Source: Paracoccaceae bacterium (GTDB taxonomy: Bacteria; Pseudomonadota; Alphaproteobacteria; Rhodobacterales; Rhodobacteraceae). Taken from it: a stretch of DNA of 64,000 bases. Positions within the stretch are counted from its first letter, which is position 1, and each line of letters opens with the position of its first letter. The notes below the pieces were generated by a model that was not told where the DNA came from, searched no databases, and worked only from the letters and a program-made list of their open reading frames with translations. The position numbers and the translations under genes were made by a program. Shown here in pieces: positions 34,553 through 43,316 of the stretch. The DNA is taken from NCBI GenBank assembly GCA_902631295.1, contig CACOXV010000006.1, forward strand, positions 1-64,000. Direction: 5' to 3'.

Positions 34553-35713
34553 TTATTCGACAATTAACTTAAGAAGCCTGCCCGCTTTTCCATCTTCTAT
34601 TGCCCACAAAGTGAGGTCGTGCCCGATGGTTAGTGCACGTATGCGATTTCCAATATAGAACTTTTCCTGATGGATTGCCTGATTATTTTTTATTTCCAAT
34701 CGAAATATAGCTTTACTTTTTAGTCCGGTTATAACTGCATTGCCGGACCACTTGCCATCTTTTGTAGTTGGCATGAATACTAGTGACGAGGGTGCAATGG
34801 TTGGTACCCAATATTTCACAGGAGGAGTGAAGCCGTCATTGGTTGAATGGCTTGGTATATGCCGACCATTGTAATGATTGCCTTCTGAAACAAAAGGCCA
34901 GCCATAATTTTTGCCTTTAGAGATCAAGTTAAGTTCGTCTCCGTGTAACGGTCCCATCTCATTAGCCCATAGGTCGTTATTCGGAGCAAATGAGAGCCCT
35001 AAAACATTTCGATGCCCTAAGGTCCAAATAGTATTTGCAGGAAATCCCATGTCAGCATATGGATTGTCGACTGGAATACGACCGTCATCATGCAGTCTAA
35101 TTATTTTACCCAAATTATTATCAAGCGTTTGAGCTGGATGCATAATTTGTCTGTCTCCAGATGAAATAAAGAGCATTCCTTCATGTGAACTTCCTTCAGG
35201 ACCAAAGGCCAGTCGATGAGAAAAGTGACCACGCCCTTTTGTATGAGGAAGCTGTTCCCAAACTAGTTGATGATTGATTAGTTTACCATTTTCTAATTTT
35301 GCACGGATAACTCTCGCTCCACGTGTTCGCCCATTATTTGTGGAAGCGACAAAAGAGAGATATAAAAGATTATTCTGCTCAAATTTTGGATGAGGTAAGA
35401 TATCGCCTAAGCCACCCTGACCGCCGTAGGCAACTTCTGGTATTCCTTCGATTAGAGATTTTTTACCATCTTTTTGCACCAACCACAGGGTACCCTTTTT
35501 GGTTGATACTAATAGCTCATCTTGATTTATAAATGTTAAGGCCCACGGTTCATCAAAAACTGCAATTTTTTCAATTTTTATTGAGCTTTTGCTAGATCCA
35601 ATAACTAATGTTTCGGCGGGCGCAGCATTAATAATGGTAAAATAAAATCCAAACCCTACAAAAAGATGAAAAATTAGTGCCCTTAAAATCTGTATCGATT
35701 TGGTTAGTTGCAT
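34553..35713 (-). CDS. Periplasmic PQQ-type sugar dehydrogenase (GSDH family)
   Basis: A 386-residue secreted beta-propeller protein of the glucose/sorbosone dehydrogenase family. The signal peptide is about 33 residues. Family motifs are E-P-W-A-L-T near residue 55, G-G-Q-G-G-L-G-D-I-L-P-H-P near 97, G-R-G-H-F-S-H-R-L-A-F near 160, W-T-L-G-H-R-N-V-L-G-L near 231 and E-M-G-P-L-H-G-D-E-L-N near 252. Such enzymes oxidise aldoses in the periplasm with PQQ. The gene appears monocistronic and divergent from the histidine phosphatase gene. Confidence 0.88.
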   Translation of the reverse strand: MQLTKSIQILRALIFHLFVGFGFYFTIINAAPAETLVIGSSKSSIKIEKIAVFDEPWALTFINQDELLVSTKKGTLWLVQKDGKKSLIEGIPEVAYGGQGGLGDILPHPKFEQNNLLYLSFVASTNNGRTRGARVIRAKLENGKLINHQLVWEQLPHTKGRGHFSHRLAFGPEGSSHEGMLFISSGDRQIMHPAQTLDNNLGKIIRLHDDGRIPVDNPYADMGFPANTIWTLGHRNVLGLSFAPNNDLWANEMGPLHGDELNLISKGKNYGWPFVSEGNHYNGRHIPSHSTNDGFTPPVKYWVPTIAPSSLVFMPTTKDGKWSGNAVITGLKSKAIFRLEIKNNQAIHQEKFYIGNRIRALTIGHDLTLWAIEDGKAGRLLKLIVE

Positions 35714-35777
35714 TTTTGGGTACTTTTTTTTGATAAAATGACTTAGTTATAGTTTAATTCAGCAAGAGGAGGTTTCA

Positions 35778-36338
35778 ATAATACGTTTGTTTACATTTTT
35801 TATTTTTGCCGTTGGTCTTTCTTTTGTAGGCAATAATTCGCAGGCAGACGAAATTTCATGGGAAGAGTTTTTAGACCAGCCGATATTTAATGTTGTTTTT
35901 CTTAGACACGCACTTGCGCCTGGGTATGGTGACCCTGCTGAATTTGATGTTAACTTTTGTAAAACTCAACGAAATCTTAACAATGTGGGGCAAGATCAGG
36001 CAAGGTCTCTAGGTATAAAACTCAAAATGATAGGTGTCTCATTTGATGAGATCTACTCTAGCAAATGGTGTCGCTGCATCGAGACCGCAAATCTAATGAA
36101 CCTAGGTGATGTGATCATTTTTAATGGATTGAATTCTTTTTTTGAGAACCACTATGATCGAGAAAAAACCCTAAAGCAACTCATGCGTAAACTAAAAGGT
36201 CTAGATAAAAATAATCGAGTTTTGATGGTAACTCATCAAGTTGTGATCTCCGCAATTACAGGCATAAACGTTGGCTCAGGAGTGGCGGTTGCTTACAGCT
36301 CTCGGAATGGAACGGCAAAAAAAATTTCTATGCAATAA
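35778..36338 (+). CDS. Exported histidine phosphatase family protein
   Basis: A protein of about 186 residues with a signal peptide (to about residue 23, N-S-Q-A-D). The phosphatase motif reads L-R-H-A instead of the usual R-H-G or R-H-E, with the phospho-accepting His still present. Further motifs are Y-S-S-K-W-C-R-C-I-E-T-A and, near the C-terminus, V-T-H-Q-V-V-I-S. The start is unusual. A perfect GAGGAGG ribosome site (35766-35772) is followed five bases later by ATA ATA CGT TTG. I start at ATA 35778, giving a better signal peptide; TTG 35787 is the conventional alternative but lies 14 bases from the ribosome site. Substrate unknown. Confidence 0.75.
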   Translation: MIRLFTFFIFAVGLSFVGNNSQADEISWEEFLDQPIFNVVFLRHALAPGYGDPAEFDVNFCKTQRNLNNVGQDQARSLGIKLKMIGVSFDEIYSSKWCRCIETANLMNLGDVIIFNGLNSFFENHYDREKTLKQLMRKLKGLDKNNRVLMVTHQVVISAITGINVGSGVAVAYSSRNGTAKKISMQ

Positions 36339-36475
36339 TTTTAAGTTTTCAAACTGCTTCCATAAGCTTAGGAAAAATAATAAAACTTAATAAAATAAGC
36401 AAACCTCCGTAATGACGGCTGTCAAAACATTATTACTGCGTAAACTGATTGGGGCAAAAAGAATGGGTACCAAAA

Positions 36476-37783
36476 ATGAAGACTGAATTTTTTACTGGCA
36501 TAAATCCAATAGTTTACAAAGGTGTTGATAGTACTGATCCTCTGTCATTTCGCTATTATAATCCAGATGAAATTGTTCTTGGAAAAAGAATGGAGGATCA
36601 ACTGAGGTTTGCGGTCGCGTGGTGGCACAGCTTTGCGTGGGAGGGTGGTGATCCTTTCGGGGGCCCAACTTTCATAAGACCATGGCATCCGCAAGATAAC
36701 ATGGAGCGTGCTAGATTAAAGGCTGATGTTGCGTTTGAAATGTTTAAGCTGCTTGGAACCCCATTCTTTTGCTGGCATGACGCAGATCTCCGACCTGACC
36801 AGGGAAACTTTAAGGACAATTTGGCTACTTTAGAAGAAATTACCGACTATATTGGTTCAAAAATGAGCCCAGACGGTCCCAAATTGTTATGGGGAACCGC
36901 CAACATGTTTAGCCATAGGCGGTGGATGGCTGGGGCCAGTACCAATCCTGACCCAGATGTTTTTGCATTTGCCGGAGCGACAGTAAAGTCGTGTATGGAT
37001 GCAACCCACAAGTTGGGGGGGCAAAATTATGTGTTATGGGGGGGTCGTGAAGGCTATGAAACTTTATTAAATACGAATTTGTCCAAAGAGCTCGACAACA
37101 TGGGGCGGTTTTTAAGTATGGTTGTGGATTATAAATATAAAATTGGTTTTAAAGGTACAATTTTAGTAGAACCAAAACCACAGGAACCTTCAAAGCATCA
37201 ATATGATTTTGATGTAGCTACCTGCATAGGATTTTTAAGAAAGTATGGCTTAGAAAATGAGGTAAAGTTAAATATAGAACAGGGTCATGCCATTTTAGCT
37301 GGACACTCATTTGAACATGAGATTGCCCTTGCTGTGTCCGAAGGAATGTTAGGCTCGATTGATATGAATAGAAATGACTATCAATCTGGTTGGGATACTG
37401 ATCAATTTCCAAATAATGTACCTGAGGTCGCTCTTGCTTATTATCATATTCTCGGTGCAGGTGGCTTTAAAACCGGAGGTACAAATTTTGATGCAAAGCT
37501 TAGACGTCAATCTCTAGAGCCGGTTGATCTCATAGCCGCTCACGTTGGTGCGATGGATATTTGTGCTCGTGGGTTGAAGGCTGCAGAAGCAATGATTGAA
37601 GATGGCGGTCTCGATGCAAAGCTACAAGAAAGATACCAGGACTGGTCTAAACCTGAAGCCTTGAAGATCTTGGGAAGTGACTTAGACGCGATTACTAAGT
37701 TAGTTTTAGAAAAGAATATTAATCCGCAGCCGCGATCAGGTAATCAAGAAATTTTAGAAAATTATGTGAATAGGTTTCTTTAG
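36476..37783 (+). CDS. xylA: Xylose isomerase
   Basis: A 435-residue class II xylose isomerase that converts xylose to xylulose. The active-site and metal motifs are all visible: F-F-C-W-H-D-A-D near residue 100, V-E-P-K-P-Q-E-P near 230, [12 protein letters not shown] near 270 and G-W-D-T-D-Q-F-P near 305. The sequence is close to Rhodobacter-type XylA. ATG 36476 fits the family N-terminus. No xylulokinase or xylose transporter gene is next to it; its neighbours are a DeoR-family repressor (convergent) and glpD. Confidence 0.95.
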   Translation: MKTEFFTGINPIVYKGVDSTDPLSFRYYNPDEIVLGKRMEDQLRFAVAWWHSFAWEGGDPFGGPTFIRPWHPQDNMERARLKADVAFEMFKLLGTPFFCWHDADLRPDQGNFKDNLATLEEITDYIGSKMSPDGPKLLWGTANMFSHRRWMAGASTNPDPDVFAFAGATVKSCMDATHKLGGQNYVLWGGREGYETLLNTNLSKELDNMGRFLSMVVDYKYKIGFKGTILVEPKPQEPSKHQYDFDVATCIGFLRKYGLENEVKLNIEQGHAILAGHSFEHEIALAVSEGMLGSIDMNRNDYQSGWDTDQFPNNVPEVALAYYHILGAGGFKTGGTNFDAKLRRQSLEPVDLIAAHVGAMDICARGLKAAEAMIEDGGLDAKLQERYQDWSKPEALKILGSDLDAITKLVLEKNINPQPRSGNQEILENYVNRFL

Positions 37784-37809
37784 TTTTGGTAACCGCAGAA
37801 AAATAGTAT

Positions 37810-38571
37810 TTATTTACTGTACCTTACTTCAGTACTCCATAACTTGCATTTTTCAACAAGCGGCTGCTCAAGTTTGTTATCAGTAAAAAAACAATCAACC
37901 GTTGCTAATGAAGCGATTTTAATTGGGGCTCTACGCAAAAACTTTGTATGATCAGCGACCAAATATGTTTTTTCAGCTTGGCTTATTATGCTCTGGTTAA
38001 CGAGTATTTCTTGTGTATCGAAATCTAACATGTTGCCTTCAGTGTCTAATGCGGAGCACCCTATGATGGCCAAGTCAAACTTAAAATTCTGTATTGTTTC
38101 TAATGTTGGTTGGCCGATTAATGCGCCATCTGATTTCCGTAGATTTCCTCCTGTGACAACCACTTTACTTTGAATATTATTCTTCAAAATGTTTGCTATG
38201 TTGAGATTATTAGTGACAATTAGCAAGTTTTTATGTGACAAAAGTGATTTGGCTGCGGTCTCAGTACTTGTGCCAATACCCATGAATAGACATATATCGT
38301 TTGGAATTTCCTTCGCGCATTCTTGTCCTATCGACTGTTTTCCCAAGAGGTTTATACTTTTTCTCTGTTCATATTTAATGTTTTCTATGTGAGATGGAAT
38401 AATTGCTCCACCATGGACCCGTTCAAGTTGGCCATCTGAGCAAAGTTTATTTAAGTCTTTTCTTATAGTTTGTAGAGATACGCTGAAAAACTCCGCAAGC
38501 TCTTCAACTCTTACAATTCCTCTTTGATTTGCCAGCTTAATTATTTCGGGTGACCGTAAGTTATTTACCAT
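37810..38571 (-). CDS. DeoR-family repressor (probable GlpR)
   Basis: A 253-residue DeoR-family regulator. The N-terminal winged helix-turn-helix has the family signature V-E-E-L-A-E-F-F-S-V-S-L-Q-T-I-R-K-D-L-N-K-L, then R-V-H-G-G-A at residues 53-58. The C-terminal DeoRC sensor domain binds a sugar phosphate (M-G-I-G-T-S-T-E-T-A and D-H-T-K-F). It is divergent from glpD across a 163-base gap with matching operator repeats, so its likely job is repression of glpD and itself, released by glycerol 3-phosphate. It is also convergent with xylA. Confidence 0.88.
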   Translation of the reverse strand: MVNNLRSPEIIKLANQRGIVRVEELAEFFSVSLQTIRKDLNKLCSDGQLERVHGGAIIPSHIENIKYEQRKSINLLGKQSIGQECAKEIPNDICLFMGIGTSTETAAKSLLSHKNLLIVTNNLNIANILKNNIQSKVVVTGGNLRKSDGALIGQPTLETIQNFKFDLAIIGCSALDTEGNMLDFDTQEILVNQSIISQAEKTYLVADHTKFLRRAPIKIASLATVDCFFTDNKLEQPLVEKCKLWSTEVRYSK

Positions 38572-38656
38572 GCTAATACGCTAATGAATTCGTCTCCCTA
38601 ACAATAAGCTCAAGCTCATTGATTACCAAGCAAATCCCTTCTTTTCAGTTGGATTA

Positions 38657-38712
38657 TTTTCGTTTTTATAATATTAGTATGCAAAAAGAATAAAAACGAA
38701 ATAAAACGAAAT
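38657..38712. promoter_or_regulatory. Operator repeats between deoR-type gene and glpD
   Basis: TTTTCGTTTTTAT (38657-38669) is repeated in inverse as ATAAAAACGAAAT (38690-38702) and again as TAAAACGAAAT (38702-38712). The arms agree over 12 bases. T/A runs around a central CG are typical operators of DeoR-type repressors. The cluster ends about 22 bases before the glpD start. Confidence 0.75.
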
Positions 38713-38734
38713 TTACTTTTATTGAGAATATAAA

Positions 38735-40297
38735 GTGAAAAGAAAAATAAGCGATTTGTTTATTATCGGCGGTGGGGTAAATGGGTGTGGCATTGCTCGA
38801 GATGCGGCTGGTCGTGGATTATCAGTAGTCCTTGCAGAAATGAATGATTTGGGTTCTGCCACATCATCATCATCTACAAAGTTATTTCATGGTGGATTAA
38901 GATATTTAGAGTTTTTTGAGTTCAGGTTAGTAAGAGAGGCTCTTAAGGAGCGTGAGGTACTACTAAAAGTCATGCCTCATATTAGTTGGCCAATGCGATT
39001 TATTTTACCTTTGGACAAATCTCAACGATTTGAAACATCTACACCTGTTTCAAAGTTACTGAATAAAATATTTCCTTTCTACAAAAATAGGCGTCCCGCT
39101 TGGTTAATTCGGGCCGGTCTACTCTTATATGATTTTATGGGTGGACGAACAATTTTACCGGGAGCTTCAAAATTGGATCTTTCTGATTCAGTAGAGGGAG
39201 AGCCCCTCAAGAAAAAGTACCGAAAAGCCTATGAGTACTCTGATTGCTGGGTTGAGGACTCACGACTAGTTGTTCTGAATGCAAAAGATGCAGCAACGCT
39301 TGGCGCAAAAATTCATGTGAACACAAAGGTCATTTCTGCAAATAGAGAAAACGGCTTATGGCGGGTAGAAACAAAAAATCTAGCAACCAATGAGCGAGAG
39401 GTGTTTTTATCTAAGGTTGTAATAAACGCAGGAGGGCCGTGGGTTAGTGACCTACTTCTCAATATTTTGAGGGTTAATTCATCCGAAAAGGTGAGATTAG
39501 TTCGGGGAAGCCATATCGTAGTTCTAAAAATGTGGAGCCATGAAAAGAGTTATTTTTTTCAGGGAGATGATGGTCGCATTATTTTCGCAATTCCATATGA
39601 GACAGATTTTACATTACTTGGTACGACAGATATTGACCATCTAGACGTAAATGAAGAGCCAAAGTGCACTGAGCTTGAGAAAAATTATCTTATAAATTCT
39701 GCTAACCAATATTTTAAGTCTGAATTGAAAGTTGAAGATATTGTATGGACCTATTCAGGCGTGAGACCGCTACAAGATACTTCTGAGGATAACGCAACTG
39801 CGGTGACGCGTGATTATAGCATTAAGGTAAATCAGAAAGATGGTGTGCCTTTGATAAATGTTTTTGGTGGGAAAATAACCACTTATCGAAAACTTGCTGA
39901 AAGTGTTATGGATGAAGTCGATCTATTTATACCAAAAATACGGGGGCCTTGGACGGATAAAGCCCATCTTCCTGGTGGAGATTTTTCAGTAGGCGGCTCA
40001 CCAAAACTAATTTCTGATCTTTTGACGGCTTTTCCATTTCTTAACGTTAAGTGGGCAATGCGTTTGGTTAAGGCCTATGGGACGGAAGCTTTTGAAATGT
40101 TGGGTTCCGTCCGCAATGAAGAGGAGTTAGGTATAAATTTTGGAGCTACATTAACTCAAAAGGAAGTCGAGTGGTTAATTAAAAAGGAGTTTGCAACTTC
40201 TGCTGAAGATATTCTTTGGAGGCGCTCAAAATTGGGTTTGCGTTTGAGTGAGTTACAAGTCAAGACTTTGCAGGATTGGATAGCTGATCAAAATTAA
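38735..40297 (+). CDS. glpD: Glycerol-3-phosphate dehydrogenase
   Basis: A 520-residue FAD-dependent enzyme that oxidises glycerol 3-phosphate to dihydroxyacetone phosphate and passes electrons to the membrane quinone pool. The FAD-binding G-G-G-V-N-G-C-G-I-A-R-D is at residues 12-23. S-S-S-S-T-K-L-F-H-G-G-L-R-Y-L-E near 44-59 and G-P-W-V-S-D (about 234) are family motifs, as are G-V-R-P-L and F-G-G-K-I-T-T-Y-R-K-L-A. The start is GTG 38735. The length is normal. No glycerol kinase or facilitator gene is adjacent. Confidence 0.95.
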   Translation: MKRKISDLFIIGGGVNGCGIARDAAGRGLSVVLAEMNDLGSATSSSSTKLFHGGLRYLEFFEFRLVREALKEREVLLKVMPHISWPMRFILPLDKSQRFETSTPVSKLLNKIFPFYKNRRPAWLIRAGLLLYDFMGGRTILPGASKLDLSDSVEGEPLKKKYRKAYEYSDCWVEDSRLVVLNAKDAATLGAKIHVNTKVISANRENGLWRVETKNLATNEREVFLSKVVINAGGPWVSDLLLNILRVNSSEKVRLVRGSHIVVLKMWSHEKSYFFQGDDGRIIFAIPYETDFTLLGTTDIDHLDVNEEPKCTELEKNYLINSANQYFKSELKVEDIVWTYSGVRPLQDTSEDNATAVTRDYSIKVNQKDGVPLINVFGGKITTYRKLAESVMDEVDLFIPKIRGPWTDKAHLPGGDFSVGGSPKLISDLLTAFPFLNVKWAMRLVKAYGTEAFEMLGSVRNEEELGINFGATLTQKEVEWLIKKEFATSAEDILWRRSKLGLRLSELQVKTLQDWIADQN

Positions 40298-40416
40298 AAA
40301 AGTCTATCTTCTGACAAGCTTGAGTATTTCCAAATATCAGGTTTAATAAATCGTGAGCTATTATATTTTAACGATATAACTTATGGTTCAAGTTTTTAAA
40401 TGAAAAGAAAAAATCT

Positions 40417-42012
40417 ATGCACATAGAAAACTACCCGAATTATCCGTCAAGAAGATCTCCTGTAATCGCTCAGAATATGGTAGCCGCAAGCCAACCATTG
40501 GCAGCTCAAGCAGGATTACAAATGCTTAAGCGCGGGGGTAATGCCGTTGATGCCGCTTTGGCAACTGCTATTACTTTAACTTTGGTAGAACCAACGGGAT
40601 GTGGATTAGGATCGGATGCTTTTGCAATTATTTGGGATGGCAACTGTCTTCACGGCCTTAATTCTTCTGGAAGATCTCCGGCATCATGGACTGAAAATCG
40701 ATTTTCTAATTTTGAAGCAATGCCATATAGAGGATGGGAAAGCGTTACCGTTCCAGGAGTGGTAGCCGGTTGGGTAAGTCTTTCAGAAAAATTTGGTAAA
40801 CTGCCATTTCAAGAACTTTTTGAACCCGCTGTTCGGTATGCTGAAACAGGTTTCGCTGTTTCGCCGATAATAGCGCAGCAATGGAGCCGTGGAGCTGGAG
40901 AACTGTCTAACCAACCTGGGTTTTCTGAAAATTTCCTGCAAAATGGAAATCCTCCTGCTGCTGGTGAAATTTACACAAACATTGGATTTTCAAACTCTCT
41001 AAAACTGATTGCTGAGACAAAAGGAGAGGCGTTTTACTCAGGTGTCCTAGCTGAAAAAATTGATGCCCACGCAAAGGAACATGACGCTGCGTTACGGTTA
41101 AGCGATTTAGCGGAGCATCGACCAGATTGGTCAGGGACAATTTCGAAAGATTTTCACGGTGTTTCTCTGCATGAAATCCCACCGAATGGGCAGGGGATCG
41201 CTGCTCTAATTGCCTTAGGAATATTAAGACATACGCCCCTTCATGAGTTAGACAGTGACAGTCCTCTGGCGGTGCATCTTCAAATTGAAGCTACGAAAAT
41301 AGCACTGGCTGATACTTACAAGTATGTATCGGATATAGAATTTATGAAAAAGGTAACTGTCTCCGATTTAATAAGTGACGATTATTTAAAAGAGAGAGCG
41401 GCCCTCATAAAATATGACCAAGCGGTAGATTTTAAAGAGGGAGCGCCAAAAAATGGAGGAACAGTATATTTATCAGCTGCAGACCAAGATGGTATGATGG
41501 TTTCATTTATTCAATCCAATTATGCTGGCTTTGGCTCAGGAGTTTGCGTACCAGGTACGGGAATTCATTTGCAGAATCGAGCTGCAGGGTTCTCTCTTGA
41601 TCCGGATAGTCCGAATGTAGTTGGGCCGAAGAAAAGGCCATTCCATACGATCATTCCGGCCTTCTTAATGGATAATGGAAGTCCTCTGATGAGTTTTGGC
41701 GTTATGGGAGGGCCAATGCAAGCTCAAGGGCATATTCAAATGGTTGTACGGATCCACCTGTGGCAGCAAAATCCGCAAGAGGCTATCGATGCACCGAGAT
41801 GGAGGGTCGAGGGAGGATTAGATCTTGTATGTGAAGCGTCGATGAATAGCAAAGTTTTATCTTTTTTATCGGAGCTCGGGCATAATGTTTATACTAAGAC
41901 TTCAAATGATGCATTTGGTTTTGGGGGAGCGCAATTGATAAAGAGATTGAAAAATGGGTTTTATATAGGTGGCTCAGAGTCGCGGAAAGATGGGCATGTC
42001 GTCGGCTTTTAA
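40417..42012 (+). CDS. Gamma-glutamyltransferase family protein
   Basis: A 531-residue Ntn-hydrolase of the gamma-glutamyltranspeptidase family. These are made as one chain and cut by themselves just before a catalytic Thr. Here Thr349 in N-G-G-T-V-Y-L fits that position. Other motifs: K-R-G-G-N-A-V-D-A-A-L-A near residue 40, E-P-T-G-C-G-L-G-S-D, and the small-subunit G-V-M-G-G-P-M-Q-A-Q-G-H. No signal peptide is visible, so it appears cytoplasmic, unlike E. coli GGT. It may act on glutathione-like or gamma-glutamylated metabolites or as a cephalosporin-acylase-like hydrolase. Confidence 0.88.
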   Translation: MHIENYPNYPSRRSPVIAQNMVAASQPLAAQAGLQMLKRGGNAVDAALATAITLTLVEPTGCGLGSDAFAIIWDGNCLHGLNSSGRSPASWTENRFSNFEAMPYRGWESVTVPGVVAGWVSLSEKFGKLPFQELFEPAVRYAETGFAVSPIIAQQWSRGAGELSNQPGFSENFLQNGNPPAAGEIYTNIGFSNSLKLIAETKGEAFYSGVLAEKIDAHAKEHDAALRLSDLAEHRPDWSGTISKDFHGVSLHEIPPNGQGIAALIALGILRHTPLHELDSDSPLAVHLQIEATKIALADTYKYVSDIEFMKKVTVSDLISDDYLKERAALIKYDQAVDFKEGAPKNGGTVYLSAADQDGMMVSFIQSNYAGFGSGVCVPGTGIHLQNRAAGFSLDPDSPNVVGPKKRPFHTIIPAFLMDNGSPLMSFGVMGGPMQAQGHIQMVVRIHLWQQNPQEAIDAPRWRVEGGLDLVCEASMNSKVLSFLSELGHNVYTKTSNDAFGFGGAQLIKRLKNGFYIGGSESRKDGHVVGF

Positions 42013-42108
42013 CAGGCCAATCTCGTGCCTCGGACTGGTTTTCAGATCGTCATAAATTCTCTGTTGATTTCGTTAAATTTAAAGTGCTACACGATCCATG
42101 GACGGTCT

Positions 42109-42151
42109 AGAGCCATGGCAAATCTGAATACCCCCCGATTGCCATGGCTCT
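42109..42151. repeat. Inverted repeat, 13-base arms
   Basis: AGAGCCATGGCAA (42109-42121) is repeated in exact inverse as TTGCCATGGCTCT (42139-42151) with a 17-base C-rich spacer. Each arm contains the palindrome GCCATGGC. No T run follows on either strand, so this is not a standard terminator. Confidence 0.85.
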
Positions 42152-42268
42152 CGCATAAAAGCAGAAGAGACAAAACTTGAATTTCTTCAGGTCCTGCCTC
42201 TCCTTGGATAACTACTGTCCCCGTCTGCTTCATGTTACAGAAAAACTGAGTTTTTCTATCATCTGACA

Positions 42269-42305
42269 TGGACAACACTTTCTGTTAAACAGGAGTTGTT
42301 GTCCA
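42269..42305. repeat. Long imperfect hairpin
   Basis: TGGACAACA (42269-42277) pairs exactly with TGTTGTCCA at the far end (42297-42305), and the pairing continues inward with three mismatches to CTGTT / AACAG around a one-base centre. It forms an 18-base stem with almost no loop. Confidence 0.8.
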
Positions 42306-42496
42306 ACTTCAAGCTGCGATCCAACCAAAAGGTTGTGGACGATCTCAACTCTATGCTTCTGGGGTTGGTTTTGTCCGTACTCGAAATTTATAAAAGCCTA
42401 AACTTATTATAGATTTCTAAACTTCTAATACCCCCCAGTTTTTATCCTTATCGTCAGATTGCCACTATTTATTTAGAGCTCAAAATGAATTTTTAC

Positions 42497-42548
42497 ATAT
42501 CCACACCTTGAACTGTAGTTGTCCACAAGATTTAATAACTTATCCCCA
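42497..42548 (+). repeat. Three phased DnaA-box-like 9-mers
   Basis: ATATCCACA (42497), TTGTCCACA (42519) and TTATCCCCA (42540) each match the DnaA box TTATCCACA at eight of nine bases. They share one orientation and are spaced 22 and 21 bases start to start, about two helical turns. A further weaker box-like element (TGTGGACGA) is at 42334. An AT-rich stretch follows directly. Confidence 0.5.
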
Positions 42549-42673
42549 AAACAGGTCAGTAATGCTTAAGTAAATTGAATAGAAATGTGATTTATTTGGT
42601 AGAATCACTTCAGGATTTTTGTAAATTCTATGTTTAAAAATTTCTGATGATTGTTTTTATAGACCCTAAATTT

Positions 42674-43261
42674 TTAATCAATTGGCAGTCCTTTATAAAG
42701 ATAGTCGTCAGTCGATAGGTTACCACTCCACACATAAACAGACATAAATGCTTTGTTTTCCGTTTTTGATGAGTGCGGCATTAGGGATGGATGATAAGAG
42801 CGTTCACCTGGTAATAGCATTTTATACTTTTCATTTCCACGTTTCCAATATGATACTCCGGCCAAGGCAATATAAATTTCTTCAGCTGGATGTGTTCTAA
42901 TCCCATATTCGGACTGGCTGAGCATGCCATACAGTCCAATTCTCACCATATCAGATTTGATAAGTCCATTTGGCCCCAATATTTCCACGTGCGCTTTTCT
43001 CTTACTATGTTCTATATACTGTCTGTCAGTTGAGGTTTTTGGTGGACACCAATCTAGTTTTGCTTTCAGAATACTTTTGCAAATTTCATGCGCTTGTTCC
43101 TCCTGCATTACATTAGCAAACTCTTTTGGCAGTGAAGTGTGTTTGTCTGGTTTATAGTCCTGAAATGAAGCATTTTGGAGAGCTTCTATTGCCTTTCTTT
43201 CAATCTCTAGTTGGTCTGAAAATATCGATTGGAGTTCCCTAAAAATATTTTCCAAGGACAT
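42674..43261 (-). CDS. DddQ-type DMSP lyase-like cupin
   Basis: A 195-residue protein resembling the cupin DMSP lyases (DddQ, DddL), which cleave dimethylsulfoniopropionate to dimethyl sulfide and acrylate. Length matches DddQ. The cupin metal site reads H-P-A-E-E-I-Y (H124, E128, Y130), with H163 in M-P-H as the fourth ligand and Y119 upstream. E-I-L-G-P-N-G-L and V-Y-V-W-S-G are also as in the family. One residue departs: the first His of the usual H-x-H is Arg122 here. The neighbour is an EamA-type exporter. Activity therefore needs testing; the symbol is withheld. Confidence 0.8.
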   Translation of the reverse strand: MSLENIFRELQSIFSDQLEIERKAIEALQNASFQDYKPDKHTSLPKEFANVMQEEQAHEICKSILKAKLDWCPPKTSTDRQYIEHSKRKAHVEILGPNGLIKSDMVRIGLYGMLSQSEYGIRTHPAEEIYIALAGVSYWKRGNEKYKMLLPGERSYHPSLMPHSSKTENKAFMSVYVWSGNLSTDDYLYKGLPID

Positions 43262-43316
43262 AGTAGAATCCTAATTACTAATGCGTTCATTTATAATCTG
43301 AGGATAATTAATAATT

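Larger units (their letters stand above)
42013..42673. other. 660-base non-coding region with repeats and DnaA-box-like motifs
   Basis: No convincing gene lies here. The left 350 bases look richer in G and C than the surroundings and contain two strong inverted repeats. The right part holds three DnaA-box-like 9-mers (listed separately) and then about 125 very AT-rich bases before the cupin gene ends. The T-less hairpins are not ordinary terminators. It could be a replication origin, a mobile-element remnant or a regulatory region. Confidence 0.5.

Noticed and set aside
36476-40297. A combined xylose operon
   Set aside because: There is no xylulokinase, transporter or XylR here; the repressor is divergent from glpD with operators on the glpD side, so the neighbourhood of xylA appears incidental.
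42109-42151. Inverted repeat as terminator of the gamma-glutamyltransferase gene
   Set aside because: No T run follows on either strand and the spacer of 17 bases is too long for a typical intrinsic terminator.
42087-42278. Short minus-strand frame of 63 residues in the non-coding region
   Set aside because: It runs across the perfect inverted repeat, has no ribosome site and no recognisable domain. It could be a gene remnant, but coding cannot be supported.
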